Source of the DNA: Catenaria anguillulae PL171
Taxonomy: Eukaryota > Blastocladiomycota > Blastocladiomycetes > Blastocladiales > Catenariaceae
Length of the DNA: 64,000 nt
NCBI GenBank assembly: GCA_002102555.1
Contig: MCFL01000095.1
Coordinates: 24,940 to 88,939, forward strand
Direction: 5' to 3'
The first letter of the stretch is position 1; each line of letters begins with the position of its first letter. Shown here piece after piece: positions 44,983 through 56,908 of the stretch. A model generated the notes under the pieces. That model was not told the DNA's origin. It searched no databases and saw only the letters and a list, made by a program, of their open reading frames with translations. The translations under genes and the position numbers were made by a program.

Positions 44983-46900
44983 TCAATTCTCCAAGCCAAC
45001 AATGACCTTGGCCGTCGCCAATCGCAATGCTACCTCGCGGTCCTTGGACCTCCCTTCCCGGTAAAACATGCGATCGCCGTTGCCCAGCTTGACTGCGACA
45101 CCAGCCACGTACTCGCCATCACGTTCCTTGACCTTGACCTGCACCGCCTGGCTGGTCAAGCTGAACACAAACATCTTTGCCGCAGCCTCTGGGTCCTCGA
45201 CCCACTGCTGCACCATGGCATTGGCCTCCAACGCCTGCCGAATCGGCACGGCACTGTCGATCATGGCCAACGCGCGATCATACTTTTCGGGATCCTGCGG
45301 CACACGCACTTCAACAACCATGCTGCTCGAGTTTGCCGGCGACCCGACCGACCCGCGCCGGCGCGACGACTTGTCCCTTGATCTGGACCGCGACCGCGAC
45401 CTGCGGCGGTCCCTGGACCTACTCCTGGACCGTGAATCGCGGCGCGACCTGCGGCGATCCCTCGACCTAGACCGCGACCGCGTCCGGCTTCGCGACCTGC
45501 TCCGCGAACTGCGGCGCGACTTGCGGCGGCGGTCACGCGACCTCGACCTCGACCGCGACCGCGACCGCGAATCACGGCGCGACCGGCGGCGCGACCGACT
45601 GCGGGACCGGGACGAGGACCGGCGACGAGAACGGCGCGACCGCGACCGAGACCGCGAACGAGACCGGCAGTCACGGCGGCGAGAGCGCCGGTCGCGCGAA
45701 CGCGAACGAGAACGGCTGCGCGAGCGTGACCTCCGCCGGGCGGGGACGATCGGCGCGCGGTTCACCATCCAGGCCGGGCGGGCGGCAAACGAGAGAGCTT
45801 TAAAGTCCACCTCTGTGTGATAAGGGAGTGGGGGCGTGGTCGCGTCAGACGAGCCATGACGTAAGGGCCTTCGAAATCGAACGTACCGGTGTTCAAATCC
45901 ACCTTGAGGGACCCATCGGCAATCTGAGCCCACACACTCGGCTCGTATCCCTGCACGGCCAAAATCACCAAATGCAATAAGGCTGCTTCGCGCGCATCCG
46001 TGACTTGCGGCCCATGGCCACAGCAAATGACGTTGGCCGACGTGGCCGTGGTTTGCCACTTGCCGCCGTCTTGCGTAAAGAAGCCGAGGAACGGGTAGGC
46101 GATTTTCAAACGATGGATCATAAACATGGGCGAGTGACGGTTCAAGTCAAAGCCCTTGTCGCGCAACTTGAAGATCTCGTCCTTGTACGTGTGGCATAGG
46201 TTGGCCGTGGTATAGAGCACATCGGGAGCGGCTAAAGACAAAGCAATCAAAAGTTGGCGGCTGCAAGCACAAGGCAAACGACTACAAGTGCACCAGTGGG
46301 AGCGTACGCAAAAACTCTTTCCGATCTGCCATGGGCTCTGGCTGCGAAATAATCGCCGGCGGCAACTCGAGCGCATCCACCTGCGCCTGCACGGCTTCGG
46401 GCAACGGCACACGACCCGAAATCAGAATCAACAAGGCATGCATCTTGGCCGACCGCTTGGCCAGCTCCTCTTCGGCTCCCTGGCCGAGGCATTGGATCGA
46501 ACCAGCAGCTTCCGACAGCGTGAGTTGTGCATCGAACCCAGTGGCTGCGCGCACACATGCCATGGAAATGAGCTGGGATTCCGGGACACCTGCGGGCCAC
46601 AGACGGCGAAGCAGGTAGTCGATGGCTTGGACCTTGTAAATATGGCGATCGAGTTCGGGAAAGCGGGAAACGATGCGGGCAATGTCCATCCAGTGGAAGG
46701 TGGCGAGGAAGGACGGGTTGATCTTGGACGCTGGGTCTTGCACTGCAAGTCCTGTGGAACAGTGACACGGCCGACTAAATCAGTCGCTGCTGCACGTCCA
46801 GCGGCCAAGCCATGCGAAACATGCACGATCGATCGAACGTACCACCCTGGGACTCGCATGGGCAAATGTACGGCGCAGGGGCCGGGATTGCCTCATCCAT
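44983..46900 (-). CDS. dsRBM-like family member E (three domains with RS region)
   Basis: Four exons (46900-46843, 46751-46308, 46231-45887, 45812-44983), each joined in phase 1, give 558 residues. Exon 1 ends in YICPCESQG. Domain 1 has RFPELDRHIYKVQAIDYLL and CLGQGAEEELAKRSAKMHAL. Domain 2 has FDLNRHSPMFMIHRL, GKWQTTATSANVICCGHG and REAALLHLVILAVQGYEPSV. A 130-residue Arg/Ser and Arg/Asp region follows, as dense as in SR splicing factors. The C-terminal domain contains WVEDPEAAAKMFVFSLTS, VKLGNGDRMFYREGRSKDRE and VALRLATAKVIVGL. The last strand-turn-helix of each domain resembles a double-stranded-RNA-binding motif, but the basic KKxAK patch is weak. This is the best-preserved complete member. 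Its function is unknown. Confidence 0.8.
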
Positions 46901-47392
46901 TTTGGTCCACTGTCAGAGTCGGGCAGCTGGCGGGATGTGATCGCCCGATGTGTTGCAGACGGTCACGGTGGACGGAGGCCGGATAAAGGATGGAGCTAGC
47001 AAGCAAATACGAGAAATGCAGCCGGTGTCAGCGGACAGGTGACAATGGTTGCATTGGACTGCGTGCCTCGAATCAGGAGTTGTGCTCGAATCATTTGCTC
47101 AGAGCAGGTGAAATTGTGATCGTCAGGCCCACGTGACGGCCGACAAAGTCAGCGCGAGGAAGCACAAGGTCAACGGCAGCTCATTCTGGCGACTACTTCG
47201 CGTGCAACAATGCGAGAAAGCGAGGCCGAGGGAGGACGACAAGCAAAGACATCATCCGTTGGGAAGCAAAAATGGGCGTGTATCTTTGCAGGGTAAGCAA
47301 CATCGTAGTATGGATACATGAGGCAATCTAGCAAGTTTCCGAACCAAATTGGTGACAACAGTAAGCAAACGCACACCACGCAGGCTCGTTGC
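46901..47392. other. Intergenic between member E and the TmcB-like gene
   Basis: Nearly 500 bases holding the member E promoter and the 3' end of the membrane-protein gene. No coding frame or clear site was seen. Confidence 0.4.
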
Positions 47393-50300
47393 TCACTTGC
47401 TGGTCGTCTCTTCCTCATCCGACTTCATGAACAGCATGAGTCCACCCGTTTCGATGAGCTTGCCAACCTCGGGCACATCCCGCATGTGCTCGCTGCCAAT
47501 CAAGAACATAAGCCCAATGATGGCCTCTGTGCGATTCAGCATCCTCTTGACGGCCACCTTATAGAAGACGTATCCCACCGCGCCGAAAACAGCCAGCGTG
47601 AGCACAAACATGCCCACGCACATGGAAATCAGATTTGCTACTTCGCGATGGACCTGAGCCACAGTGAGCGCATGAACCTCTTGGACACGCTGGATCACGT
47701 CCTTGGCGACGGCTCGGCCATACAACCAAGTCTTGTATGCTCGTGTACTCGTGTCGACGGGCGACGTGCTGGTGGCGGGGCCCTGTGAGCTGAATTGAAG
47801 GGCGAGGTGATCGCAAATCATGTTGACAACGGATATCAGCAGGTCCGCTTCGGCTTCCAAAGACATTGTTGCGAGTGCGCGAGTGAATCCCACGTCGGGT
47901 ATATCCGACGCTGCTGGGCAGGATGCGGCCAGTGTGCAGTTGCGCGGGTAGATGGTCGAGTTGGGAAAGAGTTGATAGATGGTTGCGCTGATAGTCTCGA
48001 GCTTTGCATGCTCCAAGCCAATGTCTCGCACATTTCCGCGAAGGGACTTGAGCATTCCTGTTGTCGTCAAAGTATATTAGCCAGACAGCAAACAGGGAAT
48101 TGATATGCATGTGAAACGCACTGGAGTTTGCTATAGAGCCATCTCCAAGGAATGCTTCCTGCGAAAAAACCAGCCATGATTGCATTTCATACCGCCGATT
48201 CCCGGATGTCACGAGCCAGTCAATGTGCTCCTTGAGACCAGTGCTCCTGCACGACGCATAATCGACAGCGCCGTCAACAATGCGTCACGAGTACGGAGGA
48301 AGAAACGCAGTCAGTGGGAAGATACGTACAAGAGCGGAGCACCGAGCATCATGCAGACAAGACAGCCAATGGCAAACGCAGTAGACGCAATGAGCATCTT
48401 GACCTTGAACGCGCGCTTGTTTCCCGAAGAAAGCCATGCAAATAGCGATGTGCCCGAGCTGGAATGCAATGTATGGTGCTCGTCGGTTCCGTCCAGCTCA
48501 GTGACCTCGCGGAACGTCTCAAGGTCTTCTTCCGCTTGTGTCAGCAAAGTCGTTGCGGTTTTCTTTGGGATCTTGAGGAGCATTTGAAGCACTTGATCTT
48601 CTTGATGAAAGAATGTGTTGATGACCTGTCTTGCAATTTGTGAGTCAACCTTGCCAACATGAACCAAAGGCAAGCTTTAGGACCAAGACACGTACGAGCG
48701 AGTACACCAAGACACCCAACCCAACAAGCGCAAGAATGGATCCAAACATAGAAGCGAGCACGTATGCTTCGCTCCACTCAACCAGTCGTCTGTACTCTTC
48801 GACGCTCGACTGGGCAACCACCATAATGGCATCGACAATTGCATCCAAATTCTTGGTCAGAAAGGAAAGGGAGGATGATGTCCACGCTTGACTGTCGTTG
48901 CTTGTGTTTGGATCGCCATGGTTGACAACCAGCGTGGCAGCTTGCATGACTCGGTTGATAACGTCAACTGACGTCAGTTCAGCCAGTGAGAACTGCTCAG
49001 TGTACATAACCGTAAAGACAGGTAAGATAATGTCTTGCACAGCAAGTGACACTTTGCGTTCAGCGACGCTGGAGAGGGAAGCATTCACGGCGGGGAGTGT
49101 TTGGTTTCGCATGCGCCAGTAGGCGGAGAGATACTCGTGGTGCAGGTTTGGCCGTGATCGTGTGAGAGCCATGGTGCGGACAGATTGGAGCGTCTCGAGC
49201 GTGTTGGATCGGAGTGTGCGGCTCGTCATGAACTCCTCGACAATTGATAGCAATCGCTCAAAAAACAGGAGGCAATAGTAGAGCCCGATGGTGACCGCGC
49301 AAAGAAATAGTGCCGACATGATATACATGGGTATCCTCGTCCGCAATGGCCGTCCCAGTCTATCGCACAAGACTCGTCGCTGGGCGCCGCGAAATCGTGC
49401 GAGCCCCGAATCTCTTGAAGCATGGGAATCGCTGTAGTTGAGCCCTGCCACGGACTTTTGCGCGTCATTTTGATTTATCCTGGTGGTGCTCCACATGGAA
49501 TTCATCGGGGAACGAGATGCCTGTTTTGCGGGAAGCGGTGCAGAGAGACCCATCGGAGCCGGGAGATTGGGCAAGGCGGCAAACGTCGGGCGGCGACTGG
49601 TTGGTGACGAAGGTTTGTTTCCCGCACCTGGCAATGGCGTCGGGGGTGCACTGCCGGGCATTATTGATGCACGACGCACGTCAAGACGCTGTGGAGCTCG
49701 CATTGGCCGCTGTTTCATTTCGTGCAACTCGACCTCCTCGGCTCTTTCCATAAGCTGCTCGGCGCGCAGTCCGTCTGCTTGGCAACAGGAAAGAAAGGAA
49801 GCGTATGCTCGGAGAACAGTCTTGTCTCGCGGACTTTTTTCGAGCAAACGACGATAGGTGGCATCCGTTTGCACTTGGGACCGGGACAAGTCGCTGATTA
49901 TCACAGCCAACTTGCTCAACGGTGCTCCGATTCGAACCGCCTCCCATGCATTTCTGACAAGGCAAAGTGCACGAAGATGGCTCTTGCGCACCTCATTATT
50001 GAGGGCATCCAACGCAGCCTTGTCAAGAACGTGCTCACCACGCGACTGAGCAGCCCGTTGCCGAGCGTACGCAACATACTTGACGGCAAGTGGAACGGAT
50101 CTGCTCGAATGGTGGAGCTGTTGGATGAGAACATCTGCTGCACGCTGTCCTTCAAACCCAAAGTATTCTGCGAGATAGGTCGCTGCGAGTAAGAGTAGCA
50201 ATGGGTCGGATGGAAACTCCATCAATCCACGTTCTAGGAGTTGGAGTGCCAGAACGACTTGCACCTCGGTCGGATTGTCACGGACAAAGCGGACGCCTGC

Positions 50301-51985
50301 AGCGCCGAGGCTCAAAGGTGAGCTTGCGCTTCACACACGTACGAAATGGGCGAGACTACGTACAAACTTCAACCTGAAGTGGCGAATCAAACACCTTTTC
50401 CCGCCGTTTCTCCACCGTGGCTGCAATCTTATTTATTGCGTCTGACGACGGGTCCTTGAGAAGCTCTGCAATGATGGCGTGCGTCTCGGACATTACTGGA
50501 ATACTGACACTTGATTGCTTGCTGTTGACGCTGGCAGATAACTTTCGAGGCGTCACAGGAAGACTGCTGATTTCCGCCTCACCCAGCCGACGAGTCATGC
50601 GCTCCAGTGTCTGCTGGCCAATTCCATGGACACTGGTTGCAACCCGCTCATCACTTGGCATCAACTCGCCCCGACACACTTCGTGCCAATATTTCACGGT
50701 CCTTTCCAGGTACCGGTTCGCATACACCTTGGATCCAGCGGATGCTGCGACGAATCCCACCAGAGCTGCGGGAAGGAGAATGACCCAAGATCCTTGATCG
50801 ACCATGCCGATGATGGTTAGCACCATGTTTGCTATCATGGCTGCGGCCGACGCAAATGTCAGACCTGAGCGCAACATGGTGACTCGAGAGTCAAAGTACG
50901 GTTGCTGCTGGATCAGCCGAAATGTCAGATAGAGCAGGCCAATCGATGTCACAATCATGTAGAGCCAGATTGCTGCGCCTGATTGGATTGTTGGTGTTAC
51001 GGCATCCAAAACGACAAAAACGATACGCAATGCCATCGACCTCAGCTCAACTTGACCATGAGCTTTTGCGCTGGGGCTGGTTGAAGTGGGTGATGTTTCA
51101 ATGAGCTATTCCAAGAGGCAGATCAGATCCATTACCAGTCCGTCATGTCATGGGTGATTGACCCAAATCATTCCTTCCAAGGCAGAGCTCATACGTACCA
51201 CCACAGACGCCAGCAGAATCAAGGGAACGAACATGAATAGCCCGAGAGTGTTGAAAAGGACGAGCGGCAAATGTGGACCTCGAAAGCATGGAACATCAAA
51301 CGGCTCGAGAGTGCCGTCGCTGATGGAACAATTGATACCGCCAAAAAACAGCGTGGCGATAGGAATGTTGAGCGTTGAGACAATTAATGTGAACAAGATT
51401 CGAAGCGCCTTGAGCGCTGAAATGGGGACCTTGGTTTGTCGATGCATCAGCATGCTGACAACTGCTGCAAGTGTAATCGTGGAAAACACCATCACCAACG
51501 CTATTAATCCAATCACTGCTGGGTCAACCCGCATGTTCTCTTCATCACCCAGTTTTGACTGAACGAACCCAACACATTTGCGATCGAAAAGCTGGTATAC
51601 GTATCCAGGAGTCGTGTCGGCTCCATGAAAGCTGCCAGCGCAAAAGGAATGTCGTGGTGAATGTGTGGATTGAGTGCGAATGAGAGCAGTTGAAAGTCGT
51701 CAAGCAGCTGTCGCAATGACATGATTCAGACGTCAGTCTGGCTCCATGCGTTTGCAGGACGGATCCAATGCACGCGGGCATCATTCGCACCGTCAGGATC
51801 CATGTGACTGAATTCGGCATCTCATTGTCTGTTGTGGTAATGTACGCGACAGCAAAAATCGTGTCTTCGACAGCGTTAACCGGTAGCACGCTCTTGAGCT
51901 GATGGCTGACTCGAGAACGAGCAGCCGCTGCCATCATCTGTTCGGCGCTCCCCTTGTCTTGATATATGTAGTCGTTCGACGCCAT
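47393..51985 (-). CDS. TmcB/TmcC-like multi-pass membrane protein
   Basis: The gene runs through about seven exons with short introns (near 51.7, 51.5, 51.1, 50.33, 48.68 and 48.1-48.3 kb). The N-terminal part has several membrane segments (LIALVMVFSTITLAAVVSML, LVLFNTLGLFMFVPLILLAS, AIWLYMIVTSIGLLYLTF, GSWVILLPAALVGFVAAS). It continues with a TPR-like helical region: VRFVRDNPTEVQVVLALQLL with ERGLMEFPSDPLLLLLAATY, and YRRLLEKSPRDKTVLRAYAS with ADGLRAEQLMERAEEVELHE. These match the TmcB/TmcC TPR region known from Dictyostelium, ciliates and zoosporic fungi. A second set of membrane segments lies C-terminally (near 49.3, 48.7, 48.35 and 47.55 kb). No PAS, cyclase or kinase domain, often found in this family, is seen. 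The start (ATG 51985) and exon limits in the first 500 bases are uncertain. A sensory or mechanosensory role is inference. Confidence 0.72.
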
Positions 51986-52613
51986 TCTGATTCGCGCGCT
52001 TTTCGATCCAGAGTCGTCGTGGGACAAGGGCGAGAATTTCAGTGCTTGAAGGCGGATGTCATTTAATCATTGCGCTGAGTGGCTATTCAAAGAGTGTTGA
52101 CGCCTAGTCTCGGTGGAGGGAAGGCGTTGGACCTAATCCCATTTCCCACGATCGGTGTTCGGAAACCCGTCTGGAGTGCGAACATTCGTTGTTTCCATTA
52201 TATTCTGGAACCTGCCATCCAGATCTGCGAATCGGGGCATGGTTCGACCAGGGTGCAGATTCCCTCGATGTACTAGCAGATTCTCAAAGATATGCAACAA
52301 CCAGAGTCTGCACAGCTCGTCTAAACCCGACCCCGCTACGCAAATGTGGTACCATTCTGAACCGCTTCCTGACCGGGGACCATCAATCGTGGAATTCGAA
52401 GGAGCCTATACTCTGTTTTCATTGTTTACTCTGCAGTGTTAATCAAGTTTGGGTGTGCATCATGATAAATACAGTTCACGCGATTCACCCGGCGGGATTC
52501 GTTCCTGATCCAACCTTGGCTACCGCAATTCTCCCGGATAGCTCTTGAATCTACGACACAGGGACATCCTCAGTCATAAAACAAGTATCGATGTGCAACG
52601 CAACAAACGACAT
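51986..52613. other. Intergenic upstream of the TmcB-like gene
   Basis: About 630 bases between the TmcB-like start and the last credible coding frame of the C2 protein, both minus strand. It may contain the TmcB promoter or further 5' exons of it. Nothing specific was recognised. Confidence 0.35.
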
Positions 52614-55424
52614 TCATGTGATCCGTACCTGCTTTTCAAGTGCAGCGACCCTGCTTTCTGCCTTGCTGCATCGCATCAAGAGCTCGAGATCGTGCTGGCT
52701 CGCGGCAAGGCCTGGTGGCAAGGGCGCAATTGAAGCGTTGCCAAGTCGTGTCTGTGAGGAAGTGCTCGCGAACCGTTCAAGGTGCTGAATAACTGACTCT
52801 TGTTGGTGAACGAGAGCCTTGAGTCGCTCCGATTTCTTGCGAAACACTTGTAGCTCTTGGAGCTGAAGCTGTTGTTTGGATACGGTCTCTTGCAAGTGGC
52901 GGATTTGGTCTTGCAGAATTTGGGTCTGAGAATCGTCACCTCCACATTGTCAGTCATCCAGTGAGAAACATATCCGTTGAGCAAACGAGCATTTGAAACC
53001 GTGCCGTTTCCGTCTGATTCTGCAACTTGGCCGCATCGGCTTGCTTGATGGACTCGGTCGCTTTCGCTGTCCTTAGTGCACTTTGCACACCCACTGTGCA
53101 CAGACACGCCAAGCTGTCGGTCAACACTCTGCTTTCATGCAAGGAAGCGAATTGGACGTAAGGTGCAAACGCACAACAGTATTCGATCAACTCGTTGTTT
53201 GCCATGCTTTTCAACTGCTCGCTCGTCACATTCATCCATCCATCCACTCGTCCCGAGCTACTGACTGACCCGCCATTGGCAAGCTGCGCCTCCAATCGCG
53301 CGCAATCGCGCGCCAGCCGCTGCTTTTCGAGCCTGAGATCCATGATGGCCTTGGCCATATCTTGAAACTCATCCAGCAGGGCATGTTGTGACGGCTGTTA
53401 GACAATTTGAATCGCTCCAGTAACAAAGACCTCGCGAACGGTGAGGAAAGAAATAGTCGCTGCAACGAACCGGTTCCAAAACGGGCAGGTCAACCATGGT
53501 CTCATCACCCACTGACGAGCCATTTGCCGCCGCCTGCACCTGACCGGGCAAGTGCGAATGATGAATGTGCACGCCAACGTCCAAGTACACGCGCCCGCAC
53601 TCGGCTGTTGCGAACACAGTACGATATGCTGCTGTGGGGAACAGGCGGACGCGATGAGGGTGCTGGACGTGGCTTTGCAGCCCTGCACTTGTTCCAGCGT
53701 GGTCCAGCTCTAATGTGCCGTAGGCGACCAAGACGTAATCATGCCCAGGAGAAACCACAGCAAAGAGCTGGAATGCAAGGTTGATGGCAGATCGATGGTC
53801 TGCTGACGACACCAAGACAGTGCGGCGTTGAAAGGAAACCGGCACGTTGTCTGTAATGGCGGATCTTCCAGGCTCGCTGATGAGGTACTTGGCATGCGAT
53901 TTGACCGACGGCGGAGGTGGTGGCCAAGTACAAGTCGGAGTGCCCGAGCCGTCAAAGGTGACAAGCGGAAACTTGGCCAAAGGCCGCGGTGCTACCAATG
54001 ATGCCGGAGATGCCGCAGATGTTTCCGAAGGGGAAGGGTTGCACATCATCATGTCGTTGAGAAATGCGTCGACGGAACCCGTGCTGCTGGCTGGAAGCGC
54101 CTGGACGTGAAGCAGACATCTGCCAGCGCGCGAAACGGGGAGCGGAGCAGTCGTCGACTTGACATCGAGTGTGGTGACAATGGATGAATGCAACTTTGCA
54201 GCGTCGGCCAGTCGCACCAGCAATGCCGCAGGGGACGAGATTGTGAGATCCAACGTTGACATGAGCACATGCAGCTCCAGACCCTCGATTGACGATCCAG
54301 AAGAGGATGTCGAGCTGCATTTCAAGACCGTTCCGAGCTGGGCATGCGACGGCCACAGAGGGGATAAAGTTGCTGGCAGCGAGAGATGGAACTTGGCTCG
54401 TGGTTTGTCCCGTTCAAAGAGGACAAGTGTTGTGAGGGTGGAAGCTGTCGGCAAGTTGATCGTGTCAATAACGCAGTTGAGCGATAGGCCCAAGTGCATC
54501 ACTCTGTGGTTTGCAAGCGTTGACATGAAATGAATTACCGTAAGGGAAGAATGGTCACGTATTGAAGACGCACTCTCCGGATCCTGTCACAATAACGGGG
54601 GCAGATCTCGTCTTGATGGCGGTGCCGGTCATGATGGCAAAAGAAAGTGCAGAGTTCTTGAATGAGTGCGCATTTCGCAAGGAAACGATGGTGAGGGCGA
54701 GTCGTTTTCCGCACTGACCAGGTTCCGCATCTTCAAGAAATAGTAGAGAAAACAGCACATGTAAGAATGCAGCACATTGACACAGTGCGCTGTGCCATCA
54801 AGCCGTACAAGCTTCGGATGAGTCGATTCGACTGCCACCAGTCGGCTGTGGTGCATTAGCTGGGCCATATTCGCCGTCTTCGCTGCCCACATTCATGCCA
54901 TGCATTTCGTCCAACTCTGATGGGTTTGCCCCACTGGCAGCCCCGTTCCCACGTGTCGTCCCCGAAAACGCCCTGGATGTCGCCTTGATCACGCCTACCT
55001 GTGACTGCTGCGTTCCATCGGAACTGAGCGGCGCCATGAGCGCCAATGGGGGCGCAGAATCAACAAGAGCAGCCACATTGGACTTTGCCGACCCAACGAG
55101 CCGTGGGCCCGCATCAGGCGAGATCTCGTACACATCGAGCAACACGGTCAAGAGTTGATCATTGCTCGGTTGGTGCTGGGGCTTCTTCTTGTCGCTGCCG
55201 GTGGTTGGGAGCGCGGGAAGTTTGAAGTGGAGTTTGGGCAGCCGGAAAGTAGGCGTGAGGGTTGGCTCGGTGGAAATGTCGGTGCGCAGCGTCAGCTGCA
55301 GAGCGGTGCTGGACTTGGCAGCGTTGGCAGTTGGTGGCGACTGGAGTGTCACACGCACAAAGAAGAGGCGCGGGTTGCCCGCCGAGATCTCGACCTGGTT
55401 GATGTGAACAAAGACAACTCGCAT
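52614..55424 (-). CDS. C2-domain and coiled-coil protein, uncharacterised
   Basis: Exon 1 (55424-54809) starts MRVVFVHINQVEISAGNPRL and has the sandwich pattern of a C2 domain (LFFVRVTLQSPP, PTFRLPKLHFKLPAL, LLTVLLDVYEISPDAGPRLV). Exon 2 (54730-54559) adds RLALTIVSLRNAHSFKNSAL and exon 3 (from 54503) VMHLGLSLNCVIDTINLPT, which look like a second C2-like sandwich, then VSFQRRTVLVSSADHRSAI and further strands. The last exons, below 53.4 kb, hold coiled coils: MDLRLEKQRLARDCARLEAQ and QETVSKQQLQLQELQVFRKK. One exon junction near 53.4 kb could not be resolved. C2 plus coiled coil is common in centrosomal, ciliary and membrane-trafficking proteins; I cannot name the family. The gene is divergent from the one at 55630, with only 205 bases between. 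Confidence 0.6.
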
Positions 55425-55629
55425 GATGGCATTGCATTGATTGTACCCAATTTGCGACAAGGTCCTTGTGGGAATGTGATAGATGGAATCCTGATTGTGT
55501 GTTGGCAACTGGCGGCGCGTTGGATCGGACGGGCACGATCGAAGGTCCGAGTACGCAGCAATGTATGAATGACACCATTCGACATGCGCTACCAAAGTCA
55601 TTCGCCATGATAACGATTCACACTCCACC

Positions 55630-56766
55630 ATGCACTCAATGCAACTGCCTCGCGTACTCCGCCACTTCTTCCCAATGGCGCTTTCCCGCCAAGCCTTAGC
55701 CATCCGAGCACCACCACCATCCCGGCCCCGATCCACTCTCGCCTGGACCCACCTCTCGCCCCACATCTCGCACGCCCAACGTTCACAATGGATCTCGCGC
55801 ACCGACCCCAATGACACTGCATCAGTCGTGTACCGCTGCACACACACGTCGCCACCGCTGGTTGTGTTCTCCAGCCCGCTCATGGCCGATTTCGACGGGT
55901 CCAGCGGCGACACGGCCATCTGCACGCTCGGATCATGGCCATCACCCCCTCATGCACCTGCATCCGAAGCACTCGTCCGCCTCCGCCTCACTGGTTCACG
56001 CACCCACCCAGATGCCTGCATCGTGCACGTCCCGCCCTCGGCACTTGCCATTATCCCGCCGCTCATGTACTGGCCCGACGATCCAGATCGTATGCACGCG
56101 CCGCCCGAGCTCGGTGAGCTAATCCCACTGGCGTCTCCGTCCGACTTGGGCGCCCTTGCAAGCACGCTCGCTGAGAGCGTGGCGCCACAGCCACAAGCAA
56201 TCCTGTCGCATTTCCACCCGGCGCCGCTGATTCCCAGCCTGCTTGGCACGGGCTCGTTTGCAGGCATCGTGCATCACGTGTTTGCCAGGCTCAAGGATCG
56301 GATATGCGCCAAACTGAGAAATGCAACGCGGCCAATGACAGCGGATGATCTGGCTACCGAATTGCTTGGCCCGAGCATGCCCGACATGGTTGTTCGGCTG
56401 CCCACGGGCAGATTTGCCGATGCGGTTGCAAGCATGTTGGCTGAGTTACAAGTGGAGGGCAAGGTGCGGGACGTGGTGTCGCCTGTCCAGAGTGACGAAG
56501 CGTATCAGTTCAAGGCGTCGCATGGCGCATTGGGAAGAAGTGCATCACGGGTCGAGGATGTGACAAAGTTGGACCCCGAACGTGTGTTTGGGCCAGGTGG
56601 GTTGAATATGCGGCAAATCATGGACAAGGTCAAGGCCGCCGATCAGCAAGGAAGAGGTAACAAGGTCGCTGGCAGTCAGGCAAGGGCGGAAACGAGCAAG
56701 AGGGAGGCGAGCAGTCAGCAAAAGCTGGCAGGAAATAGGAGTGGCAAATGGGTTTGGGTGGCATAA
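55630..56766 (+). CDS. Uncharacterised protein, possible winged-helix region
   Basis: One intact 378-codon frame. The middle contains HVFARLKDRICAKLRNATRP, MTADDLATELLGPSMPDMVV, RLPTGRFADAVASMLAELQV and EGKVRDVVSPVQSDEAYQF. This helix-helix-helix-hairpin order resembles a winged helix, as found in replication, proteasome-lid and transcription subunits. The N-terminal 85 residues are rich in Arg, Pro and Ser; an internal ATG (MADFDGSSG, at 55882) may be the true start. The C-terminus is Lys/Ser/Gln-rich (NKVAGSQARAETSKREASSQ). I do not recognise the family. Its start region is divergent from the C2 protein gene. Confidence 0.6.
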   Translation: MHSMQLPRVLRHFFPMALSRQALAIRAPPPSRPRSTLAWTHLSPHISHAQRSQWISRTDPNDTASVVYRCTHTSPPLVVFSSPLMADFDGSSGDTAICTLGSWPSPPHAPASEALVRLRLTGSRTHPDACIVHVPPSALAIIPPLMYWPDDPDRMHAPPELGELIPLASPSDLGALASTLAESVAPQPQAILSHFHPAPLIPSLLGTGSFAGIVHHVFARLKDRICAKLRNATRPMTADDLATELLGPSMPDMVVRLPTGRFADAVASMLAELQVEGKVRDVVSPVQSDEAYQFKASHGALGRSASRVEDVTKLDPERVFGPGGLNMRQIMDKVKAADQQGRGNKVAGSQARAETSKREASSQQKLAGNRSGKWVWVA

Positions 56767-56908
56767 AATGATTGGCTTGATTGCCATATGGTGTATAGAT
56801 TGCTGCCTCAAGGATAGGGATATGCTAAACAACAAACGTGCACAGACAAGAATCGTCAAGCACCAAACATGATCGAAAGAGCGGGGTATCTCAGCACAAG
56901 GCTCGACT

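Noticed and set aside
45068-45820. A 250-codon plus-strand frame rich in Asp, Arg and Leu
   Set aside because: It is the antisense of the Arg/Ser repeat of member E; simple repeats open several frames.
45876-45900. A tRNA T-arm-like sequence (GGTGTTCAAATCCACC)
   Set aside because: It overlaps an exon-intron boundary of member E, and no acceptor, D or anticodon arms are present.
49925-49945. A GGTTCGAATC-like T-loop on the minus strand
   Set aside because: It lies inside the TmcB-like coding exon and lacks the other tRNA arms.
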